A stretch of 64,000 nt of DNA from NCBI GenBank assembly GCA_016192825.1, contig JACPTK010000117.1, forward strand, positions 1-64,000. The letters run 5' to 3'. Positions 16,068 through 24,540 of this stretch are shown piece by piece. This DNA comes from Betaproteobacteria bacterium (lineage in GTDB: Bacteria > Pseudomonadota > Gammaproteobacteria > Burkholderiales > SG8-41). Position 1 is the first letter of the stretch. Each line of letters opens with the position of its first letter. The notes under the pieces were generated by a model. It saw nothing but the letters and a program-made list of their open reading frames with translations. It did not search any database and was not told where the DNA came from. Position numbers and translations under genes: made by a program.

Positions 16068-16184
16068 AAACGTAAGGGTCCGTATTTCGACAACCAGTAA
16101 AGCACCAGGCGTTCCGCGAAGTCGCCGGTGATCTTCGAGTGCCGCGTGCTTTTCGCCAGTTCCATGCAAATCTGACGTGCCGTG

Positions 16185-16769
16185 TCACTTACGCGCGACC
16201 AACCTGCGAGCGCCGGCGTGGATACGGCGTTTGGCCATGTTCGGATTTCGCCAGTAGTACACGTCGAGATCAACACGCGTAACACCCTTTCGCCTCGCGA
16301 TGGTGGTAGCGACTTTTTGAAACTTCTTACTTACTTCGGCCCCGAGACCAATAACCGTTTTCCAACGGGGCAGATTCTTACCTTCTAGGCTCGCGCGTAA
16401 CTGTTTTCCGACGTGGCTGTCCAAAGGCACTTCCATCCATCGCTCGACTCGCCTCAGAGCGAAATGTTGACTCAAATAGCGGTTGTACGCAGCGTCACGC
16501 AGAAAGATGTTCAAGAGCTTTCGCGCGAGCCCCCAGTGTTTCGCCCTGCGGGGAAGCTTGCCGAGAAAGGAGTCAGTCGCATTGTCAAGCACTCGAATGA
16601 ATTCCTGTTTTGAATCGACTCGAAAACGATTGAGATTTAGACCGGCCAAAAACGCACGTGCACGTTTCGCCGTCCCTTTTGGCCCCATACGACGGATGGT
16701 GGATGCGCCGATTGCCGCCGACGCAATTCGTCTACGCAGGGTGACTATAAACGACAGTGGTTTTGCCAT
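16185..16769 (-). CDS. Conserved protein of unknown function
   Basis: The 194-residue product (MAKPLSFIVTLRRRIASAAIGASTIRRMGPKGTAKRARAFL...) is basic, mostly helical and lacks signal or membrane segments. Notable stretches are AKHWGLARKLLNIFLRDAAYNRYLSQHF and VERWMEVPLDSHVGKQL, which read like a conserved core. No function is recognised. The base composition is clearly less GC-rich than the neighbourhood, suggesting transfer. It lies about 90 bases beyond 16858-17409, also on the minus strand, and may be co-transcribed with it. Confidence 0.6.
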   Translation of the reverse strand: MAKPLSFIVTLRRRIASAAIGASTIRRMGPKGTAKRARAFLAGLNLNRFRVDSKQEFIRVLDNATDSFLGKLPRRAKHWGLARKLLNIFLRDAAYNRYLSQHFALRRVERWMEVPLDSHVGKQLRASLEGKNLPRWKTVIGLGAEVSKKFQKVATTIARRKGVTRVDLDVYYWRNPNMAKRRIHAGARRLVARK

Positions 16770-16857
16770 AGCCAACGTCCCGCATCACCCGTGCGCACTG
16801 GATATGTGCGCCTAAGTATGGATGCGGCAGTTAGGTATGCGAATCGTGCGCACAGTA

Positions 16858-17409
16858 TCACTGAAGCACGGCAAAATTGCGTCGATATTGCGAGATGTCC
16901 ACGCACGTGTCCTTCGAAATCGCGTCAAACCTCGAGGCAATCCGGAAATACCAACGTGATTGATCGGCAACAGATCTCGATAAGTAGACCCTCCTACGGC
17001 CGCCGGCGACAACAGCCTTAATGAGCAGGTCATGGAATTGCTTTACTGGGAAGATGAATATGTCACCCTTATAGCCACTGTCATGGGCGAGCACATAGGC
17101 TATAAAAAAATCCCTTCGAGCGAGAAATCGCGCGAACTCGCCTTCGTTGAAAAAGCGCCACGATGTCACGTCAAAGAGCGGTTTTTCCCACGGGCGAGTG
17201 CAGTCGTAGAGCTTTCCATATTTTACTTGGACCTCGCGGTACTTTAACTGCACACCATCTCGCCTGCGAAGAATGAAATCGACTTTATCTACATCGAGGT
17301 AGCGTTGGTAGGGGTTCCACCCAGCCTCGAAGAACTCGAACTTGGCCAGCGTCTCGACAAGAATCTCGTAATGGCCCGCTCGGTGCCTCTGTTCACGAGT
17401 TGCCATCAC
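16858..17409 (-). CDS. Unrecognised protein with PD-(D/E)XK-like motif
   Basis: The 183-residue soluble product contains VDKVDFILRRRDGVQLKYREVQVKYGK, an aspartate followed about 14 residues later by a hydrophobic strand ending in E-V-Q-V-K, the pattern of PD-(D/E)XK nuclease-like folds (D...QxK variant). The rest (FARFLARRDFFIAYVLAHD, KGDIFIFPVKQFHDLL) fits a compact alpha/beta domain. Low GC compared with neighbours. A nuclease or defence role is an inference from one motif. It is upstream of 16185-16769 in the same direction. Confidence 0.55.
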   Translation of the reverse strand: MMATREQRHRAGHYEILVETLAKFEFFEAGWNPYQRYLDVDKVDFILRRRDGVQLKYREVQVKYGKLYDCTRPWEKPLFDVTSWRFFNEGEFARFLARRDFFIAYVLAHDSGYKGDIFIFPVKQFHDLLIKAVVAGGRRRVYLSRSVADQSRWYFRIASRFDAISKDTCVDISQYRRNFAVLQ

Positions 17410-17618
17410 ACGCCTACTTGGATGTCGTTGAACGCAACGAGCAAATGCCGGTATTTGCGAATTTCAAAATCCAGAAAACTGCATATGCGCAGACATATCT
17501 GGATGTATACGTGATCAGACGCTGGTATTTCTGGTCGTAAATTCTTGTAATGGTTCTCTTGGCGTAATGGCAGTTCAAAAAAAGGCGGATGAGGACGGAG
17601 GGACGAATTTTGTTGTTT

Positions 17619-17695
17619 CCATCCGCGTTCATCGGCGTTTATCTGCGGTTCATATTGCAGTTCTTGTTTTTCCTCTGCGTCCTCTGCGGTTAGAG
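17619..17695. repeat. CCGCAGAGGACGCAGAGG-type dispersed repeat
   Basis: Reading the minus strand, a 9-nt-period unit (CCGCAGAGG, ACGCAGAGG) and a related CCGCAGATAAACGCCGATGAACGCGGATGG part lie head-to-tail between the low-GC gene pair and ltaE. Its edge overlaps the ltaE stop codon region. The rest of 17410-17620 shows no gene. Confidence 0.7.
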
Positions 17696-18721
17696 TTTCT
17701 TCCACAGCTCCGCAAAAGCGCTGACCGCTGTGTCCACGTCCGGCGCCGAGATGTGGCGGTGCGTGACGAAGCGAAGCACGTAGATGTCGGCCGGCGCGAC
17801 CAGCACGCCTTTCGCTTTCAGGTCCGCCGACCATTGCGCGGCCCGGCGCCCGCTTTTTCTCACGTCCACCCGCACCAAGTTGGTTTCGACGTCCTTCGGG
17901 TCGCACAGGCTCGCGTCGATGCGGTGTAAGCCCTCGGCGAGCCGCTTCGCGGTCTGGTGGTCCTCGGCCAGCCGGCTCACCATGGTCTTGAGCGCGACGA
18001 TGCCCGCTGCGGCGAGCGGGCCGGCCTGGCGCATGTTGCCGCCCACCATGCGGCGGTGGGCGCGCGCCCGCTCAATGAACGCCGCACTCCCGCACAGTAT
18101 CGATCCCACCGGCGCGGAAAGTCCTTTCGAAACACAAAAGCAGACCGAATCGGAATACTTAGCAATATCGCTGGGTGACACACCCAGCGATATTGCTGCG
18201 TTGAAGATGCGCGCCCCGTCCAGATGCACGGGCACCCCGTTCTCGCGCGCGAGGCCGTAGACCGCCTCCATGTGTGCGAGAGGAAGCACCGCGCCGCCGG
18301 CGCGGTTGTGCGTGCTCTCCATCCAGACGAGCGCCGTTCCCATGTGGTGGCGGGTGACGGGCCGGATCGCTTCGCGCAGCGCGTCCACATCCATTGCGCC
18401 GCGCCTGCCGGGGATGCCGCGGTAGAAAAGCCCCGCCACGCCGGCGATGCCGCCGAGCTCGGCGTTCAGCGTATGCGAGCCGTCTTCCAGCAGCACCTCG
18501 CCCCCGCGGTTCGCGTGCGCGAGCATCGCCACCAGGTTCGCCATGGTGCCGCTCGGCATGAAGGCGCCGGCTTCCTTGCCGGTGCGCTCGGCGGCGATCG
18601 CTTCGAGCTTCCTCACGGTCTCGTCACCGTCGCGCGAGTCATCGCCGAAGCTCGCCTCGCGCATGGATTCGAGCATGGCCTCGGTCGGGCGGGTGACGGT
18701 GTCGCTTCTGAGATCGATCAT
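17690..18721 (-). CDS. ltaE: Low-specificity L-threonine aldolase
   Basis: PLP enzyme that splits L-threonine or L-allo-threonine into glycine and acetaldehyde. The 343-residue product begins MIDLRSDTVTRPTEAML and has the family landmarks MPSGTMANL, HLDGARIFNAA and the PLP-lysine region SVCFCVSKGLSAPVGS. Length is normal. A perfect 17-bp inverted repeat lies inside the gene just before the PLP lysine. A CGCCAAGA repeat lies upstream of the start. Confidence 0.93.
   Translation of the reverse strand: MIDLRSDTVTRPTEAMLESMREASFGDDSRDGDETVRKLEAIAAERTGKEAGAFMPSGTMANLVAMLAHANRGGEVLLEDGSHTLNAELGGIAGVAGLFYRGIPGRRGAMDVDALREAIRPVTRHHMGTALVWMESTHNRAGGAVLPLAHMEAVYGLARENGVPVHLDGARIFNAAISLGVSPSDIAKYSDSVCFCVSKGLSAPVGSILCGSAAFIERARAHRRMVGGNMRQAGPLAAAGIVALKTMVSRLAEDHQTAKRLAEGLHRIDASLCDPKDVETNLVRVDVRKSGRRAAQWSADLKAKGVLVAPADIYVLRFVTHRHISAPDVDTAVSAFAELWKKL
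18161..18197. repeat. Perfect 17-bp hairpin inside ltaE
   Basis: AGCAATATCGCTGGGTG, a 3-base spacer, then its exact reverse complement. It lies entirely in coding sequence (residues around AISLGVSPSDIAK) and is AT-richer than the gene. Confidence 0.98.
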
Positions 18722-18735
18722 GCTGAGGATCCTAA

Positions 18736-18912
18736 ATTAGCCGCCAAGACGCCAAGGCCGCCAAGAAGAACAACACGATAATTCGAACCGCCAAGTACTG
18801 TTAAAACCGGACGCTGCGCGCCGGTTTAACTCCACGCGTTCGAACGGACAAGTAGGATATCAAAGCCACGAATTGCATGCTTCGGTGTGCCGTTCAACGC
18901 GTGGGCGCTCGG
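18736..18912. repeat. CGCCAAGA repeat followed by a TTCGAA composite hairpin element
   Basis: 18736-18793 has imperfect 8-9-mers CCGCCAAGA, CGCCAAGG, CCGCCAAGAA. 18803-18912 is the composite element with a CCGGACGC...GCGCCGG stem, then CACGCGTTCGAACGG and its distal partner CCGTTCAACGCGTG about 50 bases later. It fills the gap between ltaE and the HAD gene, whose stop is only 21 bases beyond. Confidence 0.85.
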
Positions 18913-18932
18913 GACCAGTCTTTGTTGGCAAT

Positions 18933-19727
18933 TCAAAGCGCACCCAGCAGGTAATCAGCGAGTTCGCAGAACCCCGCGCCACTGGCGGCCGTGGTCACGT
19001 ACTTCGGCTCGTGACTGAGATGGCCCGCGAAATCGCGGATGTTGGCCACGCCAACCGCGTGCGGGAAAAACGCGAACATCGGCGCGTCGTTGGGCGAGTC
19101 GCCCACGAACACGTAAGCGGCGCGCGCCGCGTCGAGGTCGGCGCCGAATTCCTCGCGCATGAGCGCGCGCGTCATGGTGAGCTTGTCATACGCGCCGAAC
19201 CAGCCGTTGACGTGGACCGAGCTCACCTTGGCGGTGAGGCCCCGGCGCTCCATGACCGCCACGATGCGTTCGACGGCCTCCGGCGGCAGCCGTGGGACGT
19301 CCTCGCAGTAGTCGATGGCAAGGTCGGTTTCGCGGTAGAGCTGATCGGCCGCGACCGCTGTGCCCGGAACTTCCGCTACGATACTCGCTGCGATCTGTTG
19401 CAGCTGCTCCCGTTGAGCGGCGCGCGTCGTGGCATCGTGGACATAGCGACGAAGCATCTTGCGCGCCGCTCGGTCGTAGCGGAAGTAGAGCGCGCCGTTT
19501 TCCCCCACCACCGCCGCGACCGGCCACATGCGCGCGATGTGGTCGCACCAGCCGGCGGGACGGCCGGTGATCAGGACGACCGTCAGGCCTGCTTTCTCGA
19601 GTCGCTCCAACGCGGCGTACGGCTGCGCGATCAATCTCCCGCCGGTTGTAAGGGTGTCGTCGAGGTCGCAAAGAACGCCGCGAATCGCGCGGCGTTCTTC
19701 AACGGGGAATTTCTTCAGCGGCAACAT
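18933..19727 (-). CDS. HAD-IIB family phosphatase
   Basis: The 264-residue product has the HAD motifs: motif I LCDLDDTLTTGG, motif II VLITGRPAGW, a lysine in YDKLTMTRAL and motif IV VFVGDSPNDAPMF. The type IIB cap fits the region between about 90 and 180. Relatives dephosphorylate sugar phosphates such as mannosyl-3-phosphoglycerate; the substrate cannot be read from sequence. It lies downstream of 19806-20414 in the same direction. Confidence 0.85.
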   Translation of the reverse strand: MLPLKKFPVEERRAIRGVLCDLDDTLTTGGRLIAQPYAALERLEKAGLTVVLITGRPAGWCDHIARMWPVAAVVGENGALYFRYDRAARKMLRRYVHDATTRAAQREQLQQIAASIVAEVPGTAVAADQLYRETDLAIDYCEDVPRLPPEAVERIVAVMERRGLTAKVSSVHVNGWFGAYDKLTMTRALMREEFGADLDAARAAYVFVGDSPNDAPMFAFFPHAVGVANIRDFAGHLSHEPKYVTTAASGAGFCELADYLLGAL

Positions 19728-19805
19728 GACTGCAGCAGTTTCACCGGTCGAGTCACGAGTTCCCAGCGCGAGTCACGCCGCGCGCGTAGCGCGCGTGCGG
19801 TTGCA

Positions 19806-20414
19806 TCAGTAACATTCTTCCTCGCCCGCAGGCTGGACCGGGCGGGCGACGAAACCGAAGCGCTGCGGCACCGCGGCGGACCGGATCGGCTCCACCTTGA
19901 CGTTACTGTCGTGGAACCTGAGCCAGAGCGGCACGGCGCGGCCCTGCTGCGCGAGCTCCATCAGCCCGTCGAGCACGCCCTCGGCGAGCGGGTCGCCGTT
20001 GGCGTCGATCAGGGCGGGCAGGAGCCGCTCGAGGTCGCGATCGTGGACCGTGCCGATGCCGAGCTCGGTCTCGAGCAGCAGCGCGCCGTTCTCGTCGAGC
20101 CACGCGCCCGACACGGAGGTGGCCGGCTTGCCGTTGTGCGCCTCGAGCGCGAGGGGCGAGCCCTCGGGGCTCACCACGCGGTAGACGAAGGGGGCGTAGT
20201 CGAGCGTGACGAACACGCGCTGCGGCCCATTCTGGAAGAACCAGCGGCCACGCTGGTCGCGGGCGTAGTTGCGGCCGATGAACTCGGCGACGAGCGGATT
20301 GCCGATGCGCTCGTGCTTGATCAGCCAGTGACCGCGCCGGTCGAGTGAAAGCCACCCGTACACGGAAGGCACGTTCGGCCACCTGGCCATCCCGCGCGCG
20401 ACGAGGTCATCCAT
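19806..20414 (-). CDS. Conserved betaproteobacterial hypothetical protein
   Basis: The 202-residue soluble product begins MDDLVARGMARWPNVPSVYGWLSLDRRGHW and contains FIGRNYARDQRGRWFFQNGPQRVFVTL, which read like strongly conserved blocks. No signal, membrane segment or catalytic signature is recognised. The C-terminus ends in EEECY. It lies between EF-G and the HAD gene, all on the minus strand, and starts right after a GTGAnCn repeat arm. Function unknown. Confidence 0.7.
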   Translation of the reverse strand: MDDLVARGMARWPNVPSVYGWLSLDRRGHWLIKHERIGNPLVAEFIGRNYARDQRGRWFFQNGPQRVFVTLDYAPFVYRVVSPEGSPLALEAHNGKPATSVSGAWLDENGALLLETELGIGTVHDRDLERLLPALIDANGDPLAEGVLDGLMELAQQGRAVPLWLRFHDSNVKVEPIRSAAVPQRFGFVARPVQPAGEEECY

Positions 20415-20425
20415 GGGCCGGAAAG

Positions 20426-20500
20426 GCGTGAGCCGTGATCTGTGATCCGTGATCCGACCGCTTCAAACGGGTGCATTCGTTCGGTTCACGGATCACTGTT
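20426..20500. repeat. Inverted GTGATCn heptamer arms between fusA-like gene and its neighbour
   Basis: The left arm has GTGAGCC, GTGATCT, GTGATCC, GTGATCC; the right arm (20481-20500) is CGGTTCACGGATCACTG. The EF-G stop codon (20493-20495) lies inside the right arm. Confidence 0.8.
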
Positions 20501-22547
20501 CTTCAACGTGCGCGGCGGTCTTGGCGTGAGCCGCGACGAGGTCTTTCTGGATGCCGGGCGGCACCGGTTCGTAGTGCGAGAACTCGATCGTGTACGAACC
20601 CTGTCCGGCGGTGACGGACTTCAGCCGCGCCTGGTAGTTGTTGAGCTCCGAGAGCGGCGCCTGGCCCTTGATCACCAGCGTGCCGGGCGTGGCGGAGTCG
20701 GTGCCGCTCAGCTGGCCGCGCCGGGAGGACAGGTCGCCCGCGATGTCGCCCATGCTGGCCTCGGGCGCCGTGACCTCGATGTCGACGATGGGCTCGAGGA
20801 TGATGGCGCGCGCCTTGCTGATCGCGTCCATGAAGGCACGCTTGCCGGCGGCGATGAAGGCGACTTCCTTGGAATCCACCTCGTGGTGCTTGCCGTCGTA
20901 GACGATGACGCGCACGTCGTGCACCGGGTAGCCCGCGATCGGGCCGGACTCCAGCACCTGGCGCACGCCCTTCTCAACGGCGGGAATGAACTGGTTGGGA
21001 ATAGTGCCGCCCTTTACCTGGTCCACGAACTCGAAGCCCGCGCCGCGCTTGAGCGGCTCGATCCTGAGAAACACCTCGCCGAATTGCCCCGCGCCGCCGG
21101 TCTGCTTCTTGTGGCGGTGATGTCCCTCGGCCTTCGCCGTGATGGTCTCGCGGTAGGGAATGCGCGGCGGCCTGGTCGAGACCTCGACGTGGTACTGGTT
21201 CGCCATGCGGTCGAGGATGTAGCGCATGTGCAGATCGCCCAGCCCGCTGATGATGGTCTGGTTGACGGTGGCGTTGTGCTCGGTCCTGAAAGTGGGATCC
21301 TCGGCGGCGAGCTTGTGCAGCGCGTCCGAGATCTTCTGCTCGTCGCCGCGGCGCTTGGGCTCGATCGCCAGCGAGTGCATCGGGGTTGGAAACTCGAGCG
21401 GCACGAGATGGATGCGGTCCTCGTCGTGCGAATCGTGCAGCACGGCGTCGAAGTGGATCTCGTCCACCTTCGCGACCGCCCCGATGTCGCCCGGCACGAG
21501 CGCGTCGGTCTCGACGAACTCCTTGCCCTGCAGCAGGTAGGCGTGGCCGACCTTGAAGGCCTTCCGGCCCTCGCCGATGAAGAGCTGGGTGTCCTTGGTG
21601 ATGGTGCCCTGGTGCACGCGGAACACGCCGACCTTGCCCACGAACGGGTCGATCATCACCTTGAACACGTGCGCGAGCGCGTGCTTCTTCGGATCCGGCT
21701 CGGCGCGGATCGGCTGCGTCTTGGCGCCTTCGCCCCTCAGCAGCTGCGGCGGGTTGCCCTCGGTGGGATTGGGCATCAGCTTCACGATCACGTCGAGCAG
21801 CTCCGCGACGCCGGCGCCGTTGCGCGCCGAGACGAAGCAGACCGGGATCAGGTGGCCTTCGCGCAGGGCCTTCTCGAAGGGCGCGTGCAGGGCTTCGGGC
21901 TGGATTTCCCCCTTCTCGAGGTAGGTCGCCATCAACTCCTCGTCGACCTCGACCACCTGGTCCACCAGCGCGCTGTGCGCTTCCTCCACCGAGGAGAAAT
22001 CCGCCGTGCCGGCGGGGCTGAAGAAGCAATCCACCACGCGCTTGCCGCCGTCGGCGGGCAGGTTGATGGGCAGGCATTCCTTGCCGAACGCGGCCTGCAG
22101 CCGCGCGAGCAATCCCGGCAGGTCCACGTTCTCGGCGTCGATCTTGTTGACCACGATCATGCGGCAGAGATCGCGCTTTTTCGCCCACTGCATCATGCGG
22201 CTCGTGATCATCTCGATGCCGTTCTGGGCGTTGATCACGATCGCCACCGTCTCCACCGCCGGCAGCGCCCCGATCGCGCGCCCGATGAAATCGGGCAGAC
22301 CCGGGGTGTCGATCAAGTGCACGCGCGTGTCGCGGTGCTGAAGGTGCACGACCGCAGCGTTGAGGGAGTGCTGGTACTGTTTCTCGAGCGGGTCGAAATC
22401 GCAGAGGGTGGTGCCTTTTTCCACGCTGCCCGGGCCGGTGATCACTCCGGCCCGGGCGAGCAGCGCCTCGGTGAGCGTGGTCTTGCCCGCGCCGCCGTGG
22501 CCGGCGAGGGCGATGGTGCGGATGGTTTCCGGGGAAAACTTGGGCAT
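20493..22547 (-). CDS. Elongation factor G paralogue (EF-G2-like)
   Basis: Translational GTPase of the EF-G family. The 684-residue product has G1 GHGGAGKTTL, G3 DTPG, G4 VNKID and later EF-G domains including the ribosome-contacting domain IV (GGAGQFGEVFLRIEP) and a C-terminal domain. It differs from housekeeping EF-G (for example HRHKKQTGG loop, no usual fusA N-terminus) and is not next to rpsL/rpsG/tuf, so it is probably the second EF-G of betaproteobacteria; a specialised role in translocation or recycling is inferred. The ATG follows AGGAT. Confidence 0.88.
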   Translation of the reverse strand: MPKFSPETIRTIALAGHGGAGKTTLTEALLARAGVITGPGSVEKGTTLCDFDPLEKQYQHSLNAAVVHLQHRDTRVHLIDTPGLPDFIGRAIGALPAVETVAIVINAQNGIEMITSRMMQWAKKRDLCRMIVVNKIDAENVDLPGLLARLQAAFGKECLPINLPADGGKRVVDCFFSPAGTADFSSVEEAHSALVDQVVEVDEELMATYLEKGEIQPEALHAPFEKALREGHLIPVCFVSARNGAGVAELLDVIVKLMPNPTEGNPPQLLRGEGAKTQPIRAEPDPKKHALAHVFKVMIDPFVGKVGVFRVHQGTITKDTQLFIGEGRKAFKVGHAYLLQGKEFVETDALVPGDIGAVAKVDEIHFDAVLHDSHDEDRIHLVPLEFPTPMHSLAIEPKRRGDEQKISDALHKLAAEDPTFRTEHNATVNQTIISGLGDLHMRYILDRMANQYHVEVSTRPPRIPYRETITAKAEGHHRHKKQTGGAGQFGEVFLRIEPLKRGAGFEFVDQVKGGTIPNQFIPAVEKGVRQVLESGPIAGYPVHDVRVIVYDGKHHEVDSKEVAFIAAGKRAFMDAISKARAIILEPIVDIEVTAPEASMGDIAGDLSSRRGQLSGTDSATPGTLVIKGQAPLSELNNYQARLKSVTAGQGSYTIEFSHYEPVPPGIQKDLVAAHAKTAAHVEEQ

Positions 22548-22908
22548 GGAGATCCTCTACCCCCTTGTGGCTAGGAGTTCGCCGGGCTGGGGTCCGACGA
22601 ACCCCTTGAGCAAAACCGCCTGAGCGGTGACGATGGGAAAAGACCCGGAAGACAGGAATCCGGCGCGGTCGCCGTTTCCCGTAACGGGCAGGCAATTGTC
22701 AATTGGTCCGGTTTCATTCCTTCTCCAGGCGGGTTTGCCGAAGCAGCCTGTCGGGCCTTCAGGTCCGCGACTGGCTGCTTGGGGTTAGCCGAGTATAGCG
22801 AGGGGGTATGGGGGCTTCAAGCCAACCCCGGCCGCATCGCGGCTGCGTTCATAAGGGAAGCGTCGCCGCATCGGGCGATCCTGACCGTTAACCCCCAAGG
22901 AGGCAAAG
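22548..22908. other. Gene-free region between EF-G paralogue and exported protein
   Basis: Divergent intergenic region. It contains GAGCAAAACCGCCTGAG (22606-22622), the tail motif of the REP family at 36.7 and 53.8 kb, and an imperfect REP hairpin at 22740-22779 (AAGCAGCCTGTCGG...GGCTGCTT). No gene is supported. Confidence 0.6.
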
Positions 22909-23742
22909 ATGATCTGGAAGACCCTCGCCGCCGCAATCCTGTTGTGCAGCGGCGCCGCTACGGCGGGCGCCGTCGGCAATCTCGCGGACGTGACGATTTA
23001 CGACCGCGCCGAGAACCGGGTGCTTCCGGTGCACCGCCACGACGGCCGCTACTATGTCGTGGGCAGGCCCGGCAACGAGTACCAGATCCGCGTTCGCAAC
23101 CGCACGGTCCGCGACATCCTTGCCGTGGTGTCGGTGGACGGCGTCAACGCGGTGAGCGGGGAGACCGCCGACTGGAACCAGACCGGTTACGTGCTGGGCC
23201 GCTACCAGAGCTTCGGCATAAGGGGCTGGCGCAAGACCCTGGAGCGGGTGGCCGCGTTCTTCTTCACCGAGCACGCGAACTCGTACGCCGCGCGCACCGG
23301 ACGCCCGGACCATGTCGGCGTGATCGGCGTTGCAGTGTTCCGCAGGCAGGCGGAGCCGGAGGCCCGCATCAACCGGTCACCGCCGCGGACCGAACCGCCG
23401 GCTTCGGGCGCGCATGACGACAGCCCGTATCCCGCTTCCGCGGATGCGGCCTCGGAAGCGGGCAGCGGCAGCGACCGCTCGGCCGAAAGCGCGGCCGGCC
23501 CGCGTCACGCGCCATCCCGGCAGGCGCCGCGGAAGTCGGCTTCGCTCGGAACGGGGCATGGCCGCAGCGTGCACTCCCGCGTCACCTATACGAGCTTCGA
23601 GCGGGCGACGGCCAGCCCCGAGGAAGTCGTCGCGATCCATTACGACACCCACGCGAACCTGGTGGCGATGGGCGTGATCCGGGCACCGCGCGTGGCGCTG
23701 CCGTCGCCGTTTCCGGGGCAGTTTGTCCCTGACCCGCGTTGA
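22909..23742 (+). CDS. Exported protein of unknown function
   Basis: The 277-residue product has a signal peptide (MIWKTLAAAILLCSGAATAGA) and an N-terminal domain (about 25-150: DVTIYDRAENRVLPVHRHDGRYYVVGRPGNEYQIRV, VSVDGVNAVSGETADWNQTGYVL) that looks beta-rich. A low-complexity Pro/Ser/Ala linker follows, then a C-terminal RVTYTSFERATASPEEVVAIHYDT segment. AAGGAGG precedes the ATG. It is followed by an inverted CGCCAAGA repeat and an ECF sigma operon, which may or may not be functionally linked. Confidence 0.7.
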   Translation: MIWKTLAAAILLCSGAATAGAVGNLADVTIYDRAENRVLPVHRHDGRYYVVGRPGNEYQIRVRNRTVRDILAVVSVDGVNAVSGETADWNQTGYVLGRYQSFGIRGWRKTLERVAAFFFTEHANSYAARTGRPDHVGVIGVAVFRRQAEPEARINRSPPRTEPPASGAHDDSPYPASADAASEAGSGSDRSAESAAGPRHAPSRQAPRKSASLGTGHGRSVHSRVTYTSFERATASPEEVVAIHYDTHANLVAMGVIRAPRVALPSPFPGQFVPDPR

Positions 23743-23747
23743 TCAAA

Positions 23748-23922
23748 TTAGCCGCCAAGGTGCCAAGAACGCCAGGAAAGGCAAGAACCAGAAACGAAAC
23801 TCGATTCAGAAAAGCCAAAGCTTTGGTTGAAAGACAGGATTTTTGCGACGTCGTGAGAGGCGTTGATGGCTTGAATTTGGGTCCTTTGTATTGTTTTCCT
23901 TGGCGTCTTGGCGGCTATTGAA
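23748..23922. repeat. Inverted pair of CGCCAAGA arms
   Basis: The left arm (23748-23790) reads AGCCGCCAAGGTGCCAAGAA; the right arm (23897-23922) reads CCTTGGCGTCTTGGCGGCTA, its reverse complement. About 105 bases of non-coding DNA lie between. The right arm is about 45 bases before the sigma-factor start. Confidence 0.85.
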
Positions 23923-23967
23923 TTGGGTTGCTGGTACGCGGGGGCTCCCGCATACTCGCAATCCGCT

Positions 23968-24540
23968 ATGTCCTGGAGCGCGGAGAGCAGCGATGAGGAG
24001 CTCATGCTCTGCTATCGCGACGGCGATGCGGGCGCGTTCGACGCGCTTTATGCGCGCCACAAGGGCGGGCTGTACCGCTACCTGCTGCGGCAATGCCGCT
24101 ACGCGCAGGCGGCCGAGGAGGTGTTCCAGGACGTGTGGATGAACCTTATCCGGGCGCGGGCTGGCTACACCGTGCAGGCCAAGTTCACGACCTATCTCTA
24201 TCGCCTCGCGCACAACCGGCTGATCGACCTCTACCGCAGAAACGCCCACGCCACCGTGACTTCCTTCGAGGACGAGGACTGCGAGGCGCTGGCGGAGCTG
24301 CCGGACAAGCGCGAGCAGCCGGCGGCGGATACCCTCGATACGAAGCGGCAGGCGGTCCGCCTGCTCGAGCTGATTGCCGGGCTTCCCGAGGCGCAGCGCG
24401 AGGCCTTCCTGCTGCAGCAGGAAGGCGGCATGAGCGTCGAGGAAATCGCGCAGGCGACGGGCGTCACGCGCGAGACCGCGAAGAGCCGGCTGCGCTACGC
24501 AATGGGCAAGTTGAGGCAAGGGATGCGGGAATGGCGCTGA
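23968..24540 (+). CDS. ECF-type RNA polymerase sigma factor
   Basis: The 190-residue product has the sigma-2 region (AFDALYARHKGGLYRYLLRQC, EEVFQDVWMNLI, KFTTYLYRLAHNRLIDLYRR) and the sigma-4 helix-turn-helix (GLPEAQREAFLLQQEGGMSVEEIAQATGVTRETAKSRLRYAMGKLR), with no other domains: an RpoE-like ECF factor. ATG 23968 gives a usual N-terminus (SDEELMLCYRDGD); the track ORF begins 60 bases earlier inside a repeat. Its stop overlaps the start of the next gene, the probable anti-sigma factor. Confidence 0.9.
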   Translation: MSWSAESSDEELMLCYRDGDAGAFDALYARHKGGLYRYLLRQCRYAQAAEEVFQDVWMNLIRARAGYTVQAKFTTYLYRLAHNRLIDLYRRNAHATVTSFEDEDCEALAELPDKREQPAADTLDTKRQAVRLLELIAGLPEAQREAFLLQQEGGMSVEEIAQATGVTRETAKSRLRYAMGKLRQGMREWR

